DNA from: Trichoplusia ni
Taxonomy: Eukaryota; Arthropoda; Insecta; Lepidoptera; Noctuidae
DNA length: 64,000 nt
Direction of reading: 5' to 3'
Assembly (NCBI RefSeq): GCF_003590095.1
Contig: NC_039481.1
Coordinates: 9,641,895-9,705,894, forward strand
Under the pieces are notes generated by a model that saw only the letters and a list, made by a program, of their open reading frames with translations, ran no database searches and was not told the DNA's origin. Positions 25,336 to 39,689 of the stretch are shown here, piece by piece. Position 1 is the first letter of the stretch; each line of letters begins with the position of its first letter. Made by a program: the position numbers and the translations under genes.

Positions 25336-28300
25336 TATAATTGATCGTGATCTTCACCTGATTTGCTAATAAAGCGGTTTATAATGTTTCGTAATTAGGT
25401 GTTTAATTTAGTTATTATGCACGGTTTAGCAATGGACAAGGCATAATACTATTGATAGATTATCTAAATGTTATAAACTTTAGATATAAATCGGTCAAGA
25501 CCATAACCTATTAAAATTAATTAAATTATTATTTTATTTAAAAAAATATTTAATAAACTAATTTTACACAACATGCATTTGAATTATATAGCTTAATATT
25601 TATTACTTTTTGCAAATGCTATTTCGTTTTGTATCAGTCAAAGCAAGACCTCTTCACGATAAAACCTCTTTTGTTCTGTTAAAGGTAATAATAATGCATT
25701 GACAGGAGTTTACGTATGATTGACAGGAATTTAAAAGCGCGCATAAATTTACGCTTAAAAAAAAACAAAAGAAAAACATTTGACATTTCCATATTTTACG
25801 CTAACTTCATAAAATGCGAATCGCGTATTGTAGGAATTCTTGGAGCGTTCAGAACAATGTCAGTCTGTCTGCAAATTATTATTCATAAAGACGCAAAAAT
25901 GTATGCGTTTTCTTAGGCGTACATGTCTAAGGCCGCTCAAACCGAGACCGCATCCAATTTCGTACATACATAGGTTCCGTCCGTATTTTTAATAATAGAA
26001 GATGCAAACTTGCAATTTTGTCCCAACATGTTTTGTCTCTGTTTCATGCTCTTACTACAGACATTAGAACGAATTTATAAACTATTATTTAAGGAACAAT
26101 AACATAAGTTATATTATTTAATTTCGGCTCCACAGCATCCTAACTATAGAAACGGACGCCTAGGTATCCGTCGCAGTTTCTAGCGAAGTATAGAATACAT
26201 TTTATTAGCCATTGTTCTAAAACTACTGTTTGCCGGCGCAGAAATGCAAAAGCCACGCCGTAATTTACATTTTATGCTCGGAAACATTATGCGCTTGCTA
26301 GAGAAAAGTGTAAAAAACTCATTAAAATACACTTTTAGAGAAGTCTAGCTGAAAATGTAAACGGTTTTTTACTAAACGAAAAAATGTTTTACATGTCCGC
26401 CATATTTTCGTTTCCAAATTCCAACCATTATAAAAGCTACAGCAAAATTTAAAATTGGAACTCTGAACCGAACTGACGATACAAAAAATAAAATCCAGCC
26501 AGTTTTATTTAAATGTAAAAAATAAATTAAAGTGAGGTTTTAAATCAGCGCCTTATTTTCCCGCGCGCGCACTAAATGTTGTCCAAGGGAAAATGGTTAC
26601 ATGGCGATCGTAAAGTGGCTGGCAACCCGTCATTACTTGATGCATTATTGCTAACTTAAATTACGACTCACGCCTTGTATGAACTTCAATGTTTTTGCGC
26701 TAACGAACTCAACGAGGGCGAGATGCGAGACCTACATTTTAAAACGAAAGAAAACATAATTTATGTCCTTTAAATCATACTTCATATTTACGAACAATTG
26801 CGTAAATAACTACAGAACTACATGCACATTTAACATTTATTATCACAACTCTAATAATTGTATTCATTAAAAATAATAAGCGAATGCAAGCATTTATCAT
26901 TATCTAACATTCTTTTATCGTGTTTGTAAAAAAAATAATTAACAAAATATTGTATATGCTATTAATGCAATCTAATTATTAAAACTGCTAACTCTACAAA
27001 GCTTGCTGAATATAATTAATAACATTTTGCATGAGAACACAAAACCGTGTTAAATATATCTATTGATCGCTATTCGTATGTTAATAATAAGTACCTAGCT
27101 GTGTGAGCCCGCATCCGGTCGTAAACGCAGTTCCAACTATTGTCGCTCTTTCATTGAATAAAATGCATAAAAAGGCATAAAGCATACAAATAAATAGGGT
27201 AATAAACATGCAGTTTAAAAGTTACAATTAAGATCTTATCTCGTAGTTTCTGGTTAAGAATAATTCTAATTAAAACATGTTAGTAATGTTTCTTTTTTAT
27301 CTAGTATTTTTTGCCGTATTTACAAAACAAAACATGCAAATTTAACGACAGTTCTATTCATATTTTTGTTATTATAATACGTTAACCTATTTCCCTTATA
27401 AAGAAGACAAAACTCAGACGGGTCATGTATAATTTACGACATAATCACAACTTTATGAGGTCATTAGACGATACTTTAAGTTCATACAAAACGCGTTAGT
27501 CAGAAAAGGGATATGTCTGTTGACGAGCTCGTTATCGTGGCTAAATGTGTAACGAAATGTCCCTTAAGCACAGTCACACGTTGCCTCCGCCTGCCTGTAA
27601 CCAGCACTTAACACTGATAAATGTTCTTGATTATCTGTGGCAGAAAAAATCTCAAATGACAGCTGTTGCTGATTTGCCGCGTAAACTGTTAACTTTAAAA
27701 TGGCGCTTAAGAATGTGTTTTGTTTTTCGATTGATATCTAATGTTTTTTATTTTTCTGCTAATCTAGGAACATAAAATACATTTACACCAAGTTCAATCT
27801 GAAGCAATAGACTACAACCTACAACATATAATAGGTATTACCCGCGACAAAAGTTACGACATATTTTTACGATATACTAAAACTATTGTTATAAAATGGC
27901 AGTCTTTTGTCAACATTATGCCATAAATGCGACTTAGTTGCACGGAGCAGTTGGCTTCGGTTACGTTTAACTTGCGGAAAGATAAGCCGATAAGGTTATC
28001 GACCGCGAACAAGTTTCTTTAATCCTAACATCATACCTGTGGAGCTGAATGGAGTCTTGCAAGATATAAATAAAAAGTTAGTCGACCTCTTTGTCCATTA
28101 TTATATGAAACATACACGAAGGTTTCTGAAGTACTTATTCTCTAATTGGAACAACTGTTGAGAGAAATATTTTAATGCAGTATTATGTGAGGTACTTGCT
28201 AAATTTACTTTGTCTCACGGCTAGTCAATTGCTGCACCAAAATTCTTCCCCGGTTCTCTATCCTGGGACACATGGAAGCATGCGAACCATCCAACGCGGT

Positions 28301-29283
28301 GTGCGTTAATATCATCGCCAAAGTTAACAAATCTAGTTAAATTGAATCTTAGAATTTTTCCTTCCTTGCTAAAAGCTCGCTGTCTATTAAAAGTTTCGTA
28401 TAGGACCGAAGTATAAGTTTTTTTCGTTTTTAATATTAGTTTTTCAACTTTTTACTTAAATCAAAGTTCAGCTAGAACACCTGGCTGTTCTCACGCGACT
28501 GGATGACCTAGTAATATCAGGACGTTGATCCATTCGTATCGATCGTGTCGCCTGATTACAAAAAAGGTATTTAAAAACAATAGAAACTCATTAATTACAC
28601 ATTCAGCCATTCTGAATATTAAATATTGGTGCTAGAACAATCTTCAACGATCTCGGTCATGCAAATTGAAATAGTTCATAAAGAAGTTCGACGTTCGGTA
28701 TTTGAAATCGAGGAACTCTTGAATATCGATGGCAATATCTGTCTCGACGACTTCTTAAAATCTCTGAATTCATGAATTGCTTTTACATTGTCTTTATTGA
28801 ATATAATCTTTATTTAAAAGTAGGAAAAATGCTTCACGTTTTCGGTAAAATAGCTTTCTCCATATTCCTTTAGAATATTTTTGGGTATAAGCAATCTGTT
28901 AGCACTTGTTCCCTTTCCAAACGTGACGTATATCCTTACGTGTTATCTAGTTTATTTTTAAAATTCCCAGCTGGCTAGACTTCAGTAAAACTAAACTATA
29001 ATGTTTCAAACATAAAATACGCAATGCAGTCTTCTCATCCGTTGAGTTATTAAAATAACCATATTGCTAGATGATTCTATAATGCACCTTCGATGAAATC
29101 AATGAACTCTTAGCATAAACTGTATAATGTTTGAAATACCTGTATTGTATACAGATGTCGAAGTATTAAATATACTTGGTGTGTTTTTCTTCATACATAA
29201 GATCAAAAGGATTTCAATTACTCGATTCATGGTCTCTCGACAAGTGCTACTATGAGATAACGTTGATCGAAACGCTTAACGAA

Positions 29284-29346
29284 ATGTATGGAAATGACAG
29301 GTTTTAATCACGTGATTAGACGAAATGAAATGTCATCTTCATACAG
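29284..29346. mobile_element. 63-bp palindromic element, copy 2
   Basis: Left arm ATGTATGGAAATGACA, right arm TGTCATCTTCATACAG and centre AATCACGTGATT. It is exactly as long as the copy at 17886-17948 and aligns to its reverse complement at about 51 of 63 positions. The CACGTG centre is conserved although the surrounding bases changed. Confidence 0.65.
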
Positions 29347-29884
29347 TCCATACATTATACAGCGATAAAGATTATTGAGGGTCAGAATTATACAACTCCA
29401 GTTTGTCGACGTCAATATTTTCAGCAGCTAAGACAATTCAAATCAAGAGAATGTCAGTTTAATTAATTACGTCGGCTGTAATGGTGTTATAATGTTAAAA
29501 GTTTTCTAATGGAAAGCTTACGATATATCGATCTGAGTCGGCTCGCAGCGTAGGCGCCCCGGTAATAACCAATTAATTCAATTTCATGCAATTTCTTCGT
29601 AACAGCATTGCGAAGTGCTTTTAATGCAGGTACTATCGACAAGTGGGCATTAAGAAGAGATAAGATTAGAATTTTCTAGAGAAACTGAGATTGTCGTTGA
29701 GAGGCTTAATAAACATACGTAAATATGACTTCCCTTGCCGTTTCTAACATTTCCAGAAGGTATTAAGGACAGGCATTACGTTAATCCGCTTTTCTTAGCG
29801 GATAACATTAATTGTAGGTAACGTTATTTATTTTGTAGTAATAGTGTCTTATGTAGAACTTTGTTGAAATATGAAAAATAATGC

Positions 29885-30045
29885 CAGCACGGATAGGTCA
29901 AAAGGTCACAACGCCAAACACACTGTGCATTTGTGTGATCCATGCTTGAATGCTTGTTCTGACTCTGGGTGTTTTAATGTACCTGATTTCAACGTTTTTG
30001 AAAACCCCCGACCTTAAATTTTTAAATGTTAATTTTTCCTTACAA
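29885..30045 (+). mobile_element. tRNA-derived SINE with box B deleted
   Basis: CAGCACGGATAGGTCAAAAG, GTCACAACGCCAAACACACT, GTGATCCATGCTTGAATGCT, TGTTCTGACTCTGGGTGT and TTTTTGAAAACCCCCGACCT follow the SINE order. The GTCGCGGGTTCGATTCCCG segment present near 18.4 kb is missing between CACTGTGC and ATTTGTGTG. It is an old, internally deleted copy without a clear tail. Confidence 0.65.
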
Positions 30046-30739
30046 AAGTTTAGATAAAACTGAAGCATCTAATAACGATCAATCGATCCAATACTTATAG
30101 TAGACAAACTAAAAACATCCATCCTCCGTCCTCCTCCAAACCATTTACTCCCAAAACCTGCACAACTAAAACTCAGAGAGTCTATACTCAGCTGTGAAAC
30201 AAAACTACAATAACCAGTACATTTCACGTGACGCGTATAAAATAACTAGTGCAATAAAAGACTTAGCCAATGCAGCTATCCTCTTGATACCATCTCAGAT
30301 AGAACACAGGTCGATGGCATCGCATCTGGGTGAAGTGCCACTCCCGCAGTCATTGTCCCACCTGGACCACAAAGGTTTATAGGTCGCTAGGAGAAGCTTT
30401 CAAAGCTTTATATTGTTAGAGATTTAATAATGTCTGTTGGAGCACATAAAGTGAGGGATTATAGGTTTATTATAAGAGTCATTTATTTTTTAATTATAAT
30501 ATGGTAAGAAGAAGTTTTGCGGGTTTGAGGATCTATGAAGACTATCGTTCGAAGTCTTTTGCGTTTGTGTTCCGTCGAAATCATCTTATATTTATTAGTC
30601 GTCTACTACAGATAAAAAGCTTTCCATTTCCTCGACATCCGATCTTAATCTCATCTGATTCTTTTAGCAAAAATTCTTCAGTATTACCTAGCAAAGTATT
30701 CTATCAATAAGATCAGCTATCTCCTTATAGGCAGACCTC

Positions 30740-30798
30740 GGGCCCAAATAGTTGGATCGTGTCCATCGTCGCCTACATATGATGTTTACTTTGGGCCC
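30740..30798. repeat. Short inverted repeat GGGCCCAAA / TTTGGGCCC
   Basis: Nine-base perfect arms bound a 59-bp segment. A GC-rich patch follows (about 30800-30850). It could be a very small MITE or a coincidence. No target duplication is seen. Confidence 0.3.
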
Positions 30799-32438
30799 CC
30801 GTTTGTTTTCCCGCGATGTATCAACGGCCGCCCGAGACGGTTCAGCAGCAGACGAAAATATTATATTATATTCTATTTATAAGGGCTAGGCCGTGAACGT
30901 TGAGATGTAAACAGGAATGTTACATAATGTGCTGTTATATAGGAATTGGAAGTTTATATTTTTTTTATTATTTCGTAGCACTAACATGAATAAAGGTAAA
31001 AGAATAACCCGAAGGGTCGCACCCTATGGGATTGAATTGTGGCAAACGTTTATTATTTGTTTCTATGAGATAAAAAAACCGCAAGACCTTTGGGTATAGG
31101 TCTGTATATGTAAAAAATATGTCGAATCTCGATTTGCCGTGTCATATGCTAGCCAATGCGTAGGTACATACTTTGGCCATCGTATATGGCAATGCACTTG
31201 AGCCGACACAACTCTAAGACTTCATATGGGTAAAGAGTATAGTTACAGTTGTCACTCCATTACACGTATCCATTTATTCTTCAATCCACGCGTGGGTTTC
31301 CCGCCGTTTTCATACGATTGAGGTTAAGTGACAAAGAAAGTTACACCATTAATGTTATAGAGGAGTTTGGAAGGCCTTCGGAAACTTGGCGCTGTTCATT
31401 TATTTCTTAGTGTACAGGAAGTTTGTAGGCGTTCGGGTTCTTCCGAAAATGGTTTTGACGTTTTGATAAAATAGGAAGTTATATTGTGTATAGAGTGGCA
31501 AAGAATTTAAGTAACGTCTTCCATCTTATTGCTGTCTTCCACTTCGGAGATCGAAAATTGTTTTGGAAGTTTTCACAAGTCAAGCTTTACGAACGAAATA
31601 TGCTGATTACGGCAAATTTGCTTTACTATGGCTTATTGAAAATTAGATCAATCTCGTCAAACATGCAAGTTCAGTAAAACACATCGCTAGAGACCATCAT
31701 TGTGTAACCAAAATTCATAAATCGAAAATCGAACGATGTATGCGTTCATACCCAGATGTTTGTTTTTTTTTTATCCCGAGATTACATACGCCACCTGGCA
31801 GCAGCATTCAGCCTAAAAGCTCCATAAACAACGCCTTCGCCATGTTTTTACCTGAAAATAAAGAAAAGACTCGTTGAGTACATTGTTGATATTATCGAAA
31901 GTAACGTGAAATCACTTAACTATTGTCCGAGGGCTCTAGGGATTAAGGGCAAGGAGGATTAATATGTTTGATAAAATAGGATGTCTCAATATAATGTGCA
32001 GTGAAGGAAAAAATTGTTGCGAGGAATTTGAAGTATCTCCCGTTGTTGGACAGTCGAGTACAATAGTGCTGGGAGTTCTTAGTTTTTTATTTAAAAAATT
32101 AGACTCGTTTTTTCTATTTATAAATAGAAGGTGCCAGTAATGTCAACTTAAGTAGTCCTTCACAAAGCTTTACAAATAAGGAAAACGAAAACCTGATATT
32201 CAAACAACAATTAAAATTCTAATGTGTTATACATAAACTCGGATTTATAGAGGCTTTAGCACTCTAAATTATTAAATTAATTAATTATTGACATTTATGT
32301 GACTTAAAATTTTAAATGATAGACCTTTGAAAAGTCTGGCTTATGTGTATAAGCTCTTAAAGCTTGATCGCTTATGTTACTTAGACGAATACAAGTTTGC
32401 ATTCCACCTACCCACGTTTTAAAGAATAACTAATTCGC

Positions 32439-32563
32439 AAGTGGAAGCGAGACCCGAACTACAGGACGAAGAACAGCATCTCTCTTCCACAAATGCGATT
32501 TCTGTTATTCCTCTTTGAAAGGCGACGGTAAGAGACGTCGTACCATCTCCCTTCCACTACACC
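32439..32563 (-). repeat. GATGGCGCTCT-core dispersed repeat, copies F and G
   Basis: On the minus strand GTGTAGTGGAAGGGAGATGG and, further along, GTGGAAGAGAGATGCTGTTC with GGGTCTCGCTTCCAC resemble the head and CTTGCTTCCAC block of the family. Two heads in a row suggest a tandem or rearranged insertion. Divergence is high. Confidence 0.4.
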
Positions 32564-34093
32564 GCTGACATAAAATAAAGCTGCAAACATTTAACAGCCC
32601 AATAAAAACATATTAAAACATAATCGATTCTTACAATTATCGAAAGACAGATAAAGTAACAATAAACGTCTGTGTAATCGGATCTTAAGATGAGCTAAAT
32701 ATTTTATGTCACCATAAAATTTGAATTAATTCGAATTTAGAACGATGTCGTAACCGATATGGCGACTCGCGTGGGCGTGGCCGATAATTAAACTCGTAAT
32801 CGATTTAATCGATTATAATCGTTTTTCGTTGATTATACTGGAATTTGATTCGAGACAAATAAATTGATTGATATACGTCTTTTTATTTTTGTTTATCGAT
32901 ATCAATGCTACCGCGTAGTTTTTAGTGGATATTTTGAGGTTGAGTTGTGGATCGTCATTTATTTATTTTAATTGGTAGATTTACCCTGTGCGTTGGAATG
33001 TTCGTTATCTTATCGCGTATTGGACGATCGTATCCCATCGGTTATGTAAGGTTTGGTACTGGAGACGGGTTTCAAACTGTGATTGGAATTTACTGTCCAT
33101 GCATGCATGTGCGAAGACCATAAGAAGTAAAAAAAACATTCAACTAAAAAAAACATGTCTTGCATTATGATTCACAGCTGATGTACAGAGACTTTTGTTA
33201 TTTTTTATCTTTAATCTTTAACAATACCAAAGTAAACTGAATGAAGTTTTTTTTTTTTCGAAACTTTTTCATTGCAATTTGAAGAGCTACAAATATTTGT
33301 TTAAACAGGATAGTGATGTGACAATGTGCCGGAATTCGTATCAGGTTGCTCTTGAATCATACAATGATAGTAGCAAGGTGTCTCTTTGAATTTGAAAGTA
33401 GATGATAAATATAAGCGTGTATTAATAGAATAGTTCCAGCCATCTTAAATTCCATGCTATTCCATTGCTAAAAACTGAAGAAACTTTTTATCATTATGAG
33501 ACAACCTAAAAACACAATTATAAAAATGAAAAAGTAATCGAATACCAAAAACCTTTTCACATCCCTACAGGAAAGACCTTCACTAAGCCGGTCTAAAGTG
33601 ATGAATAGACGGCCCGTGTTTATTACCCCATCACTAAGTAATTCGAGTATTTACCGAACCGCACAATAGCGCCCACAAACCGTGCACGTCAGATATTCAA
33701 CCTATTATTGTCACTTCTCAAATTCTTACGTTACTAAACAAATTCTTTACGAGAATATTTGGAAGAGTTATTTTTGCGTAGGCATGCAAAATATATCGAA
33801 GTTTTATTTCGTACGGAATTATAACAATCTTAATCGAACTCTGATATTGTTTATTCAAACAAAAAAGGTTTTAATACCTCCATTTAAATACTCGCAACTC
33901 TCATAATCAAGAGACTAGGCGTGCTGTCATTTAGAGAACGGACAGATTCAAAACGTAAAACTAAGGCGCTTTTTTGGTAAGGCAATAGAATCCTTATGGA
34001 CTAGGAATAAGGTAGAGTCAAGTTCCTACTAATTAAATCTGAACCGCCGTAAAACGTCTCCCGCGTTAAGCCGATATGTGGTAAAACACAAGA

Positions 34094-34193
34094 AGTCATT
34101 TTAAAACTTCTTCAAAGACATAAGAGAATCTAAGTCGCTTTGCAGTCATATCAAAACTTCTTTAAAAACAAAAGACAATCTAAGTCGTTTCTC
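34094..34193. repeat. 50-bp tandem duplication
   Basis: Two adjacent 50-bp units start AGTCATTTTAAAACTTCTTC and AGTCATATCAAAACTTCTTT. Both contain GA-AATCTAAGTCG near the end and differ at a few positions. This is a simple head-to-tail duplication with modest divergence. Confidence 0.7.
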
Positions 34194-35149
34194 TTCAACA
34201 GTAATAATTGTTAGTACTACAGTCTTTGCTTGGACCAGATAAGGATGAAACAGCGCGGCAGCAAGCCAAACGCTTGGCTACTATGACCCACATATATCTT
34301 AGTTAATCTCGGTACATGTTAATGGTTTGTTTGTATTGTTTTCTACTGTATTAGGTAATATAGGGATAGAGGAGAGATTTTAATCTCGGTTTGCGCCAAG
34401 TGAAATAAAGATCGCGATTTTCATCTGAAAAAAGATTTTTAGTCTTGGAATTTTGACTGTAATGAGTAAAAATGATAAGAACAGAAGAAATGTCTTCAGA
34501 TTGTTTTGTTTTATTATTTTAATTAACATGGTATCCAACGGAAATAAATAAATTCATAATTTTGTTAGTCCAGTGCACCCCTGTTCAGTCAACCTTGTTT
34601 CCATCCTTGTGTAGCCGGTCAAGTCAATCTCTAGGCCAGCCGGCTTCAGTTATTTCCTTCATTTCATTATGAACTTGGGGCTATACCAAAGAACTTTTTT
34701 TATAATCTTTAATTATATTTAAGGGGCTTTTATCCACCCACATGGATACGTCAACCCTATTGTACCTTATAATAAATTTACTTACACGCTACTGAAAACT
34801 GAAAAGGAATCACTGATTACACACTTGAACTAGACTACGTAATCGTTTAGTAATTTCTGAAACAGGACCAGAGAACTTTGGTCTAGTACTATGTTCTATC
34901 GTTTTTCCGAAGGATTATACAGGTAACCTACTTAAGAATTCCGCTCTATTTTTTTTTATGAATATTTAAAGCAGTGATTCATAATTAGCAAAAGTACGCT
35001 CAATAACAATTATTTTCGCAGAAAAACAGATGTGTAACACATTAAATGAAATTACAACATATGCGTAGTTGACTCACTATTGCCCATTATATCAAATACT
35101 GTTTAGAAATAGTGTCCGCGCGTAAGATTTTTAATGATAATGTTAATTT

Positions 35150-35240
35150 CCGGAAAGATGCCGCGTTCTATGCCGTGTTTCGTAGGGTTGGCAACATTGG
35201 TAACTTGAACATAATATTCACATATCTTCTGTGGTGTGTA
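35150..35240 (+). repeat. GATGGCGCTCT-core dispersed repeat, copy D
   Basis: CGGAAAGATGCCGCGTTCTA, TGCCGTGTTTCGTAGGGTTG and later CTTCTGTGGTGTGTAG align with the head and tail blocks of copies A-C. It is more diverged than those. Confidence 0.45.
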
Positions 35241-38200
35241 GTTTAAACATACATTAGAACTAAGACTGTTTTATATCTAAAAATGCTAAGGTACCTAACG
35301 ACTTTTGACCTGTCCGTTTGACCTTTCTTATCTAAGAAGCACATTAAAGTAAAATTATTTTTTTAAGTATCATGAACATAGAGTCACGCACAATATATCT
35401 ATAATGCGTAATTTGAACGATGAAAATTGTTAATTCGTAACCGTGTTTCAAATACGACCAACCCTAGCTAAAAGCTGTTTTATATATTAAAAAGTGCCGC
35501 AAAAACATCCTCAGCTCGCATGTGCATATTGCGCATGTATAAAGGACGTGCCCTCGCTGGTCAAGGGTCTGTTGCCATGCAGGGACCGCATACATGCATA
35601 CCTCGCATTCCCTACGTTTCTGTTCCAATACACGTTTCGAGAAGGTCGTTGCCAAGTGATCGCCTTTCTACATACGGTATGCGACGCCACCCAATCAGAT
35701 CGAAGCGGTTAAGGAATCTTGCACTGCTAATGTTGAATTTATTGATTGAGATGCCGTGCGTAGCAAGACTTTACATTTAAAATACGTAAATATAAAAAAA
35801 TGGATTTCTTAGTACTTATTTTTGTACATTTTAATTTAATTAATTATAATTCCGAGTATTTATAGACTCAATCTTTATAATAGCTAAATAAATCACGGAA
35901 TTAACATTAGTTAAATAAATGACAAAATAATTATAATTAAACTACGTAAATATGCGTTATAAAAGTAATTCCGAACTCTTCTGGTAATATAATTACTTCA
36001 GTAGTAAAATTCAATTTCTTTAATAGTAATAAAACATAAATTCACTCACGCTATGCAATTGAAGATGGCAGAATAGATAAGGAGTGAATCAGTTAGTGTT
36101 AAATATTCAGTATGTTAAATTTATATGAAAGTTTACTTTTAGGAGGTCTTTAATAAAAATAATAAAAAAAACCTTGCAGTGTTTTAGTTTAGCCTACAGC
36201 TATATAGGAAAAGCTAGAGGGAAGGGTGTGGGGCAGATGTCCAGTATAATTTAACGTCCGAAAAGAGCTGCCGTCTATCCATATTTACATAAACGAATAA
36301 TCAATTTGAATTTTATATATCTATGTACTATTTATAGAACAAAAAACCGTAATAAAGATCACAGGGACTTAACCTCAATTCATATCTTGATTGCAAATAT
36401 TTTCTCTATCTTATAACTTATGATATTACTCGACAGTTTAATTAACTGTTTTCGTTATCAGCATATAGACGATGTCTAAGATAAGATATAAGGACAGATA
36501 GTTATCAAAAAGATCATACGGAACTGAATGACAATTAATGCATCGTAACATAAAAGACAAAGTCAGTTGACAAGAACTATAAAAACGAAAATTTAGAATT
36601 GGAAAATGTCTGTGTCAAACAAAATAACTAGAACAAAGTTATGAAAAATGAAACATATTCGTATCACAGTGCATCGTTCGACGTTTGAAATACATTCGAA
36701 ATTTTATGTAAAAATATTTCTAGCAGAGAACTTTTAAAAAATAAATGTATTAGACTAGAACATATATCACGCTTGCTTTTTTTTGATTCAGTCAATTCAT
36801 TTAGATTTAAAAGCATGACTCAACAAATATTAATTCAGAAATGGAATTAAAACAAATGATCTAAAAAGAGGAAGTCTTACATGGATTAATGAATACTAAG
36901 CCATTAAAACTACACCCGTGTATACGATGCACTTGTATCTAACGCATGCGTATAACTTTTTATTCCCCGATAGCTATAAGCATTAGTGATATATGAAAAT
37001 GTATACACGTTGAAACTTCCTTTAAGTAATTGCGGAAATACTTAGGAAACTACAAAACTATCCTATTATATTAGGTATACAGCGAAACTCAGCATAAATA
37101 CTCTTTAGAAAACACAAACTTTTTCATCCGTAGACCACAGAGAACACAGATTATCCTGTCAATTCAGTTCATATTTCGAACATGTACGTCGTACCAACCC
37201 TACCGCGGCTATGTTTAGCCGTTTCCCGGTGCGATCTCGATGTGTTAAGTAAACAAAGGTGGTGTACGAACGGTCGATATACCACCGCAAATAGACGGCG
37301 TGTGTCATGCGCTGCAGCGGAAGGGTTATGTGAAGACAGGTTATCGGATGTGAGCAGACTGGTTCGAAGAAATCAGAAGTGCGGACGGTTATTGGTGGAG
37401 TGTTGACAGGGCTTAGATAGCAATGACAAGCAACGGACGATTGTGCGTAATAAGATTTTAGTCGACGAATTGCCAGTACGAAATGTCGTGAATCATGCTG
37501 TATATGTATTTAAAAATAAATATATTATATTTAAGTAAAGTACTTCAAGTTTTTTTTTAGTTTGATTTTTGTCTTGTGTTGAATTGAAATTAAAAATAGA
37601 ATGACATAATTAAGTAACAATTTGTAACAGAATGCAAAGAGCAAACATTGAAATAGAGAAGAATGAGTTTCACAACTCTCGGTCTGTCTTCTCAAAGAGA
37701 ACAATGCACAAACATTGATGCAGATTAGATAGCGCCACGATGTAGAGACGCCGCGTTTTGTCCAAAACCTAGTGTAAATTTACAAAGCCGTGTGTACGGA
37801 AGCCGATTGTGGGCGGTATTACATAAACGGCGCTTTTTCCTTGAGAAATACATGTGTTGCAACCTCTTTAGTCAATTTTGGGTATCGTTATCGCTAAGTG
37901 ATGTGATAATGTTGCCATAATACTTAATTATAGACGCCGTTTTTGGGAGAGCCTTAAAAAACAACACTTTTTGTGAGAGTTGTCGTGATTTTTCTTTATG
38001 TCTGCTAAATTGCCTGGTTATTTACATATAATTTTGTATACGTCTTTCTGACGACTTTCATGAGCAATGTGTAAACTAGATCAAGTATTTAATCACAACA
38101 AGACGCATAAATCATCATCAAATTTGCAAATTGGAGAAATTTGACGTCGGCTCTTAAGAATGCCAAATCATTTAAGGAAAAGTGCGAAATGACCTGAATA

Positions 38201-39689
38201 TGCTAAGAAACGCATATAACAGTAAAACTGGTCACATCGGTTGACAGCTACTAATTTGTATCAGTATTATACGTGACGCTAAATGAGAACAAATATTTGC
38301 ATCGCCTGCGAATGTTAATTCTGATCAAATAGTTCAATTGTGCATAATTGTGATATTCGTGTCAAACGCATCCAAGACTGTACAGAAAGTTTGTGTCAAT
38401 GTACTTATGGCTATGATTGAGTGGAATACTTAAATCACATTTTAATTATCCAATATTTTCTTGACCTTTAATCATGTATTTTATAAAAAGGTTGATACCA
38501 TTGCGCAAATACATTCGTTCAATATTTAATTTTGTATTTGGAAGTCCGCTTTCACAGATTATTAATACAGCTGTTCTGGCTGGCACTGTGTACATTATAT
38601 TTATGAAATTCGAGTTTGTCTGCAAAAGAGGACCTTAACCTCATTTATACACGTCTCGTCTTTAGAAATTCAATTAAGGAATATTATTACTGGTCTGAAC
38701 TATACTCCTTTGACTACCAAACAACACAGGGCTAGATAGAAACCTCTTTGGTAAATGAATACTTGTCAGACTTTGACAAGTATCTTGGCGCGCTTTTAAT
38801 GAAAGTGACTTCGTATACCATTAGAAGCGAGGAAGTTTTAGACCAACTAAACACATGTTTAAGATATTAAACAATACGCAAGTTATCCATTCATGCATTC
38901 CAGGAAACAAATGTATAATTAGTTGTAGTTTAAACAGGGCGTCTGTAACAAAACATGGTATAATGTGGAATGTTCTGAGTGAATGCAGGCAGTCGCAACA
39001 ACTGTGTCGTGGACGGCAAGACGCACTTGTGTTAACACAATTATGTGCTATTCATTAACACAAAGAGCTTTTCGAGTGTGTTTCGTGGCTCATGTATGTC
39101 GATGCATGTATTAAACAAAGGTGTCAACCTGTGTTTGGTACATATAGATAACTTACGTAACATAAATTTTTAGGAGCGTATGACAACGACGTACTGGTTA
39201 ATTTACAAGAGTAAATACCTATCTCTAATAAGTAAGATGATTTAACTAGAATGTAAGGATAAATCTAAATCAAAGAGAAAAACAATTTACTATTTTTTTT
39301 TGGTCTATTACCCATTTTTGGTTTATACCGTCCTAACGTCTGAAGCTTAACCCGTTGGCAGAAAAGAATATGATTATGAAGGTTCTTTAATACATTCCTT
39401 TTTGACATAAACCATATTTCAAAACTGACACCACATAGCCCTGATATCTACATTACTATATCATCATTCACAATACAGGTGTTAGTTAATTCCCTCGTCA
39501 CCGCATGATAACACTAGATGAGGCTTGCGGTGGAACACGATACCCCGCGGGGATCTTACTATGGACTCATCAGCTCTTAGAGTATAGCAGCTGTGAAAAT
39601 GATCTACATCTTAGAATAATACAATAATAATATTCCACATCTTTCCAACGCCATCCAGTATCTTACTATGGAAAGCTTGAATTATGAGT

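Noticed and set aside
35464..35780. Overlapping open frames on both strands near 35.6 kb
   Set aside because: Frames overlap in several phases without homology, typical of locally higher GC.
37182..37406. Cys/Arg-rich 74-codon frame as a gene
   Set aside because: No signal peptide, no regular cysteine spacing and no splice-site support; probably a GC-richer intron patch.
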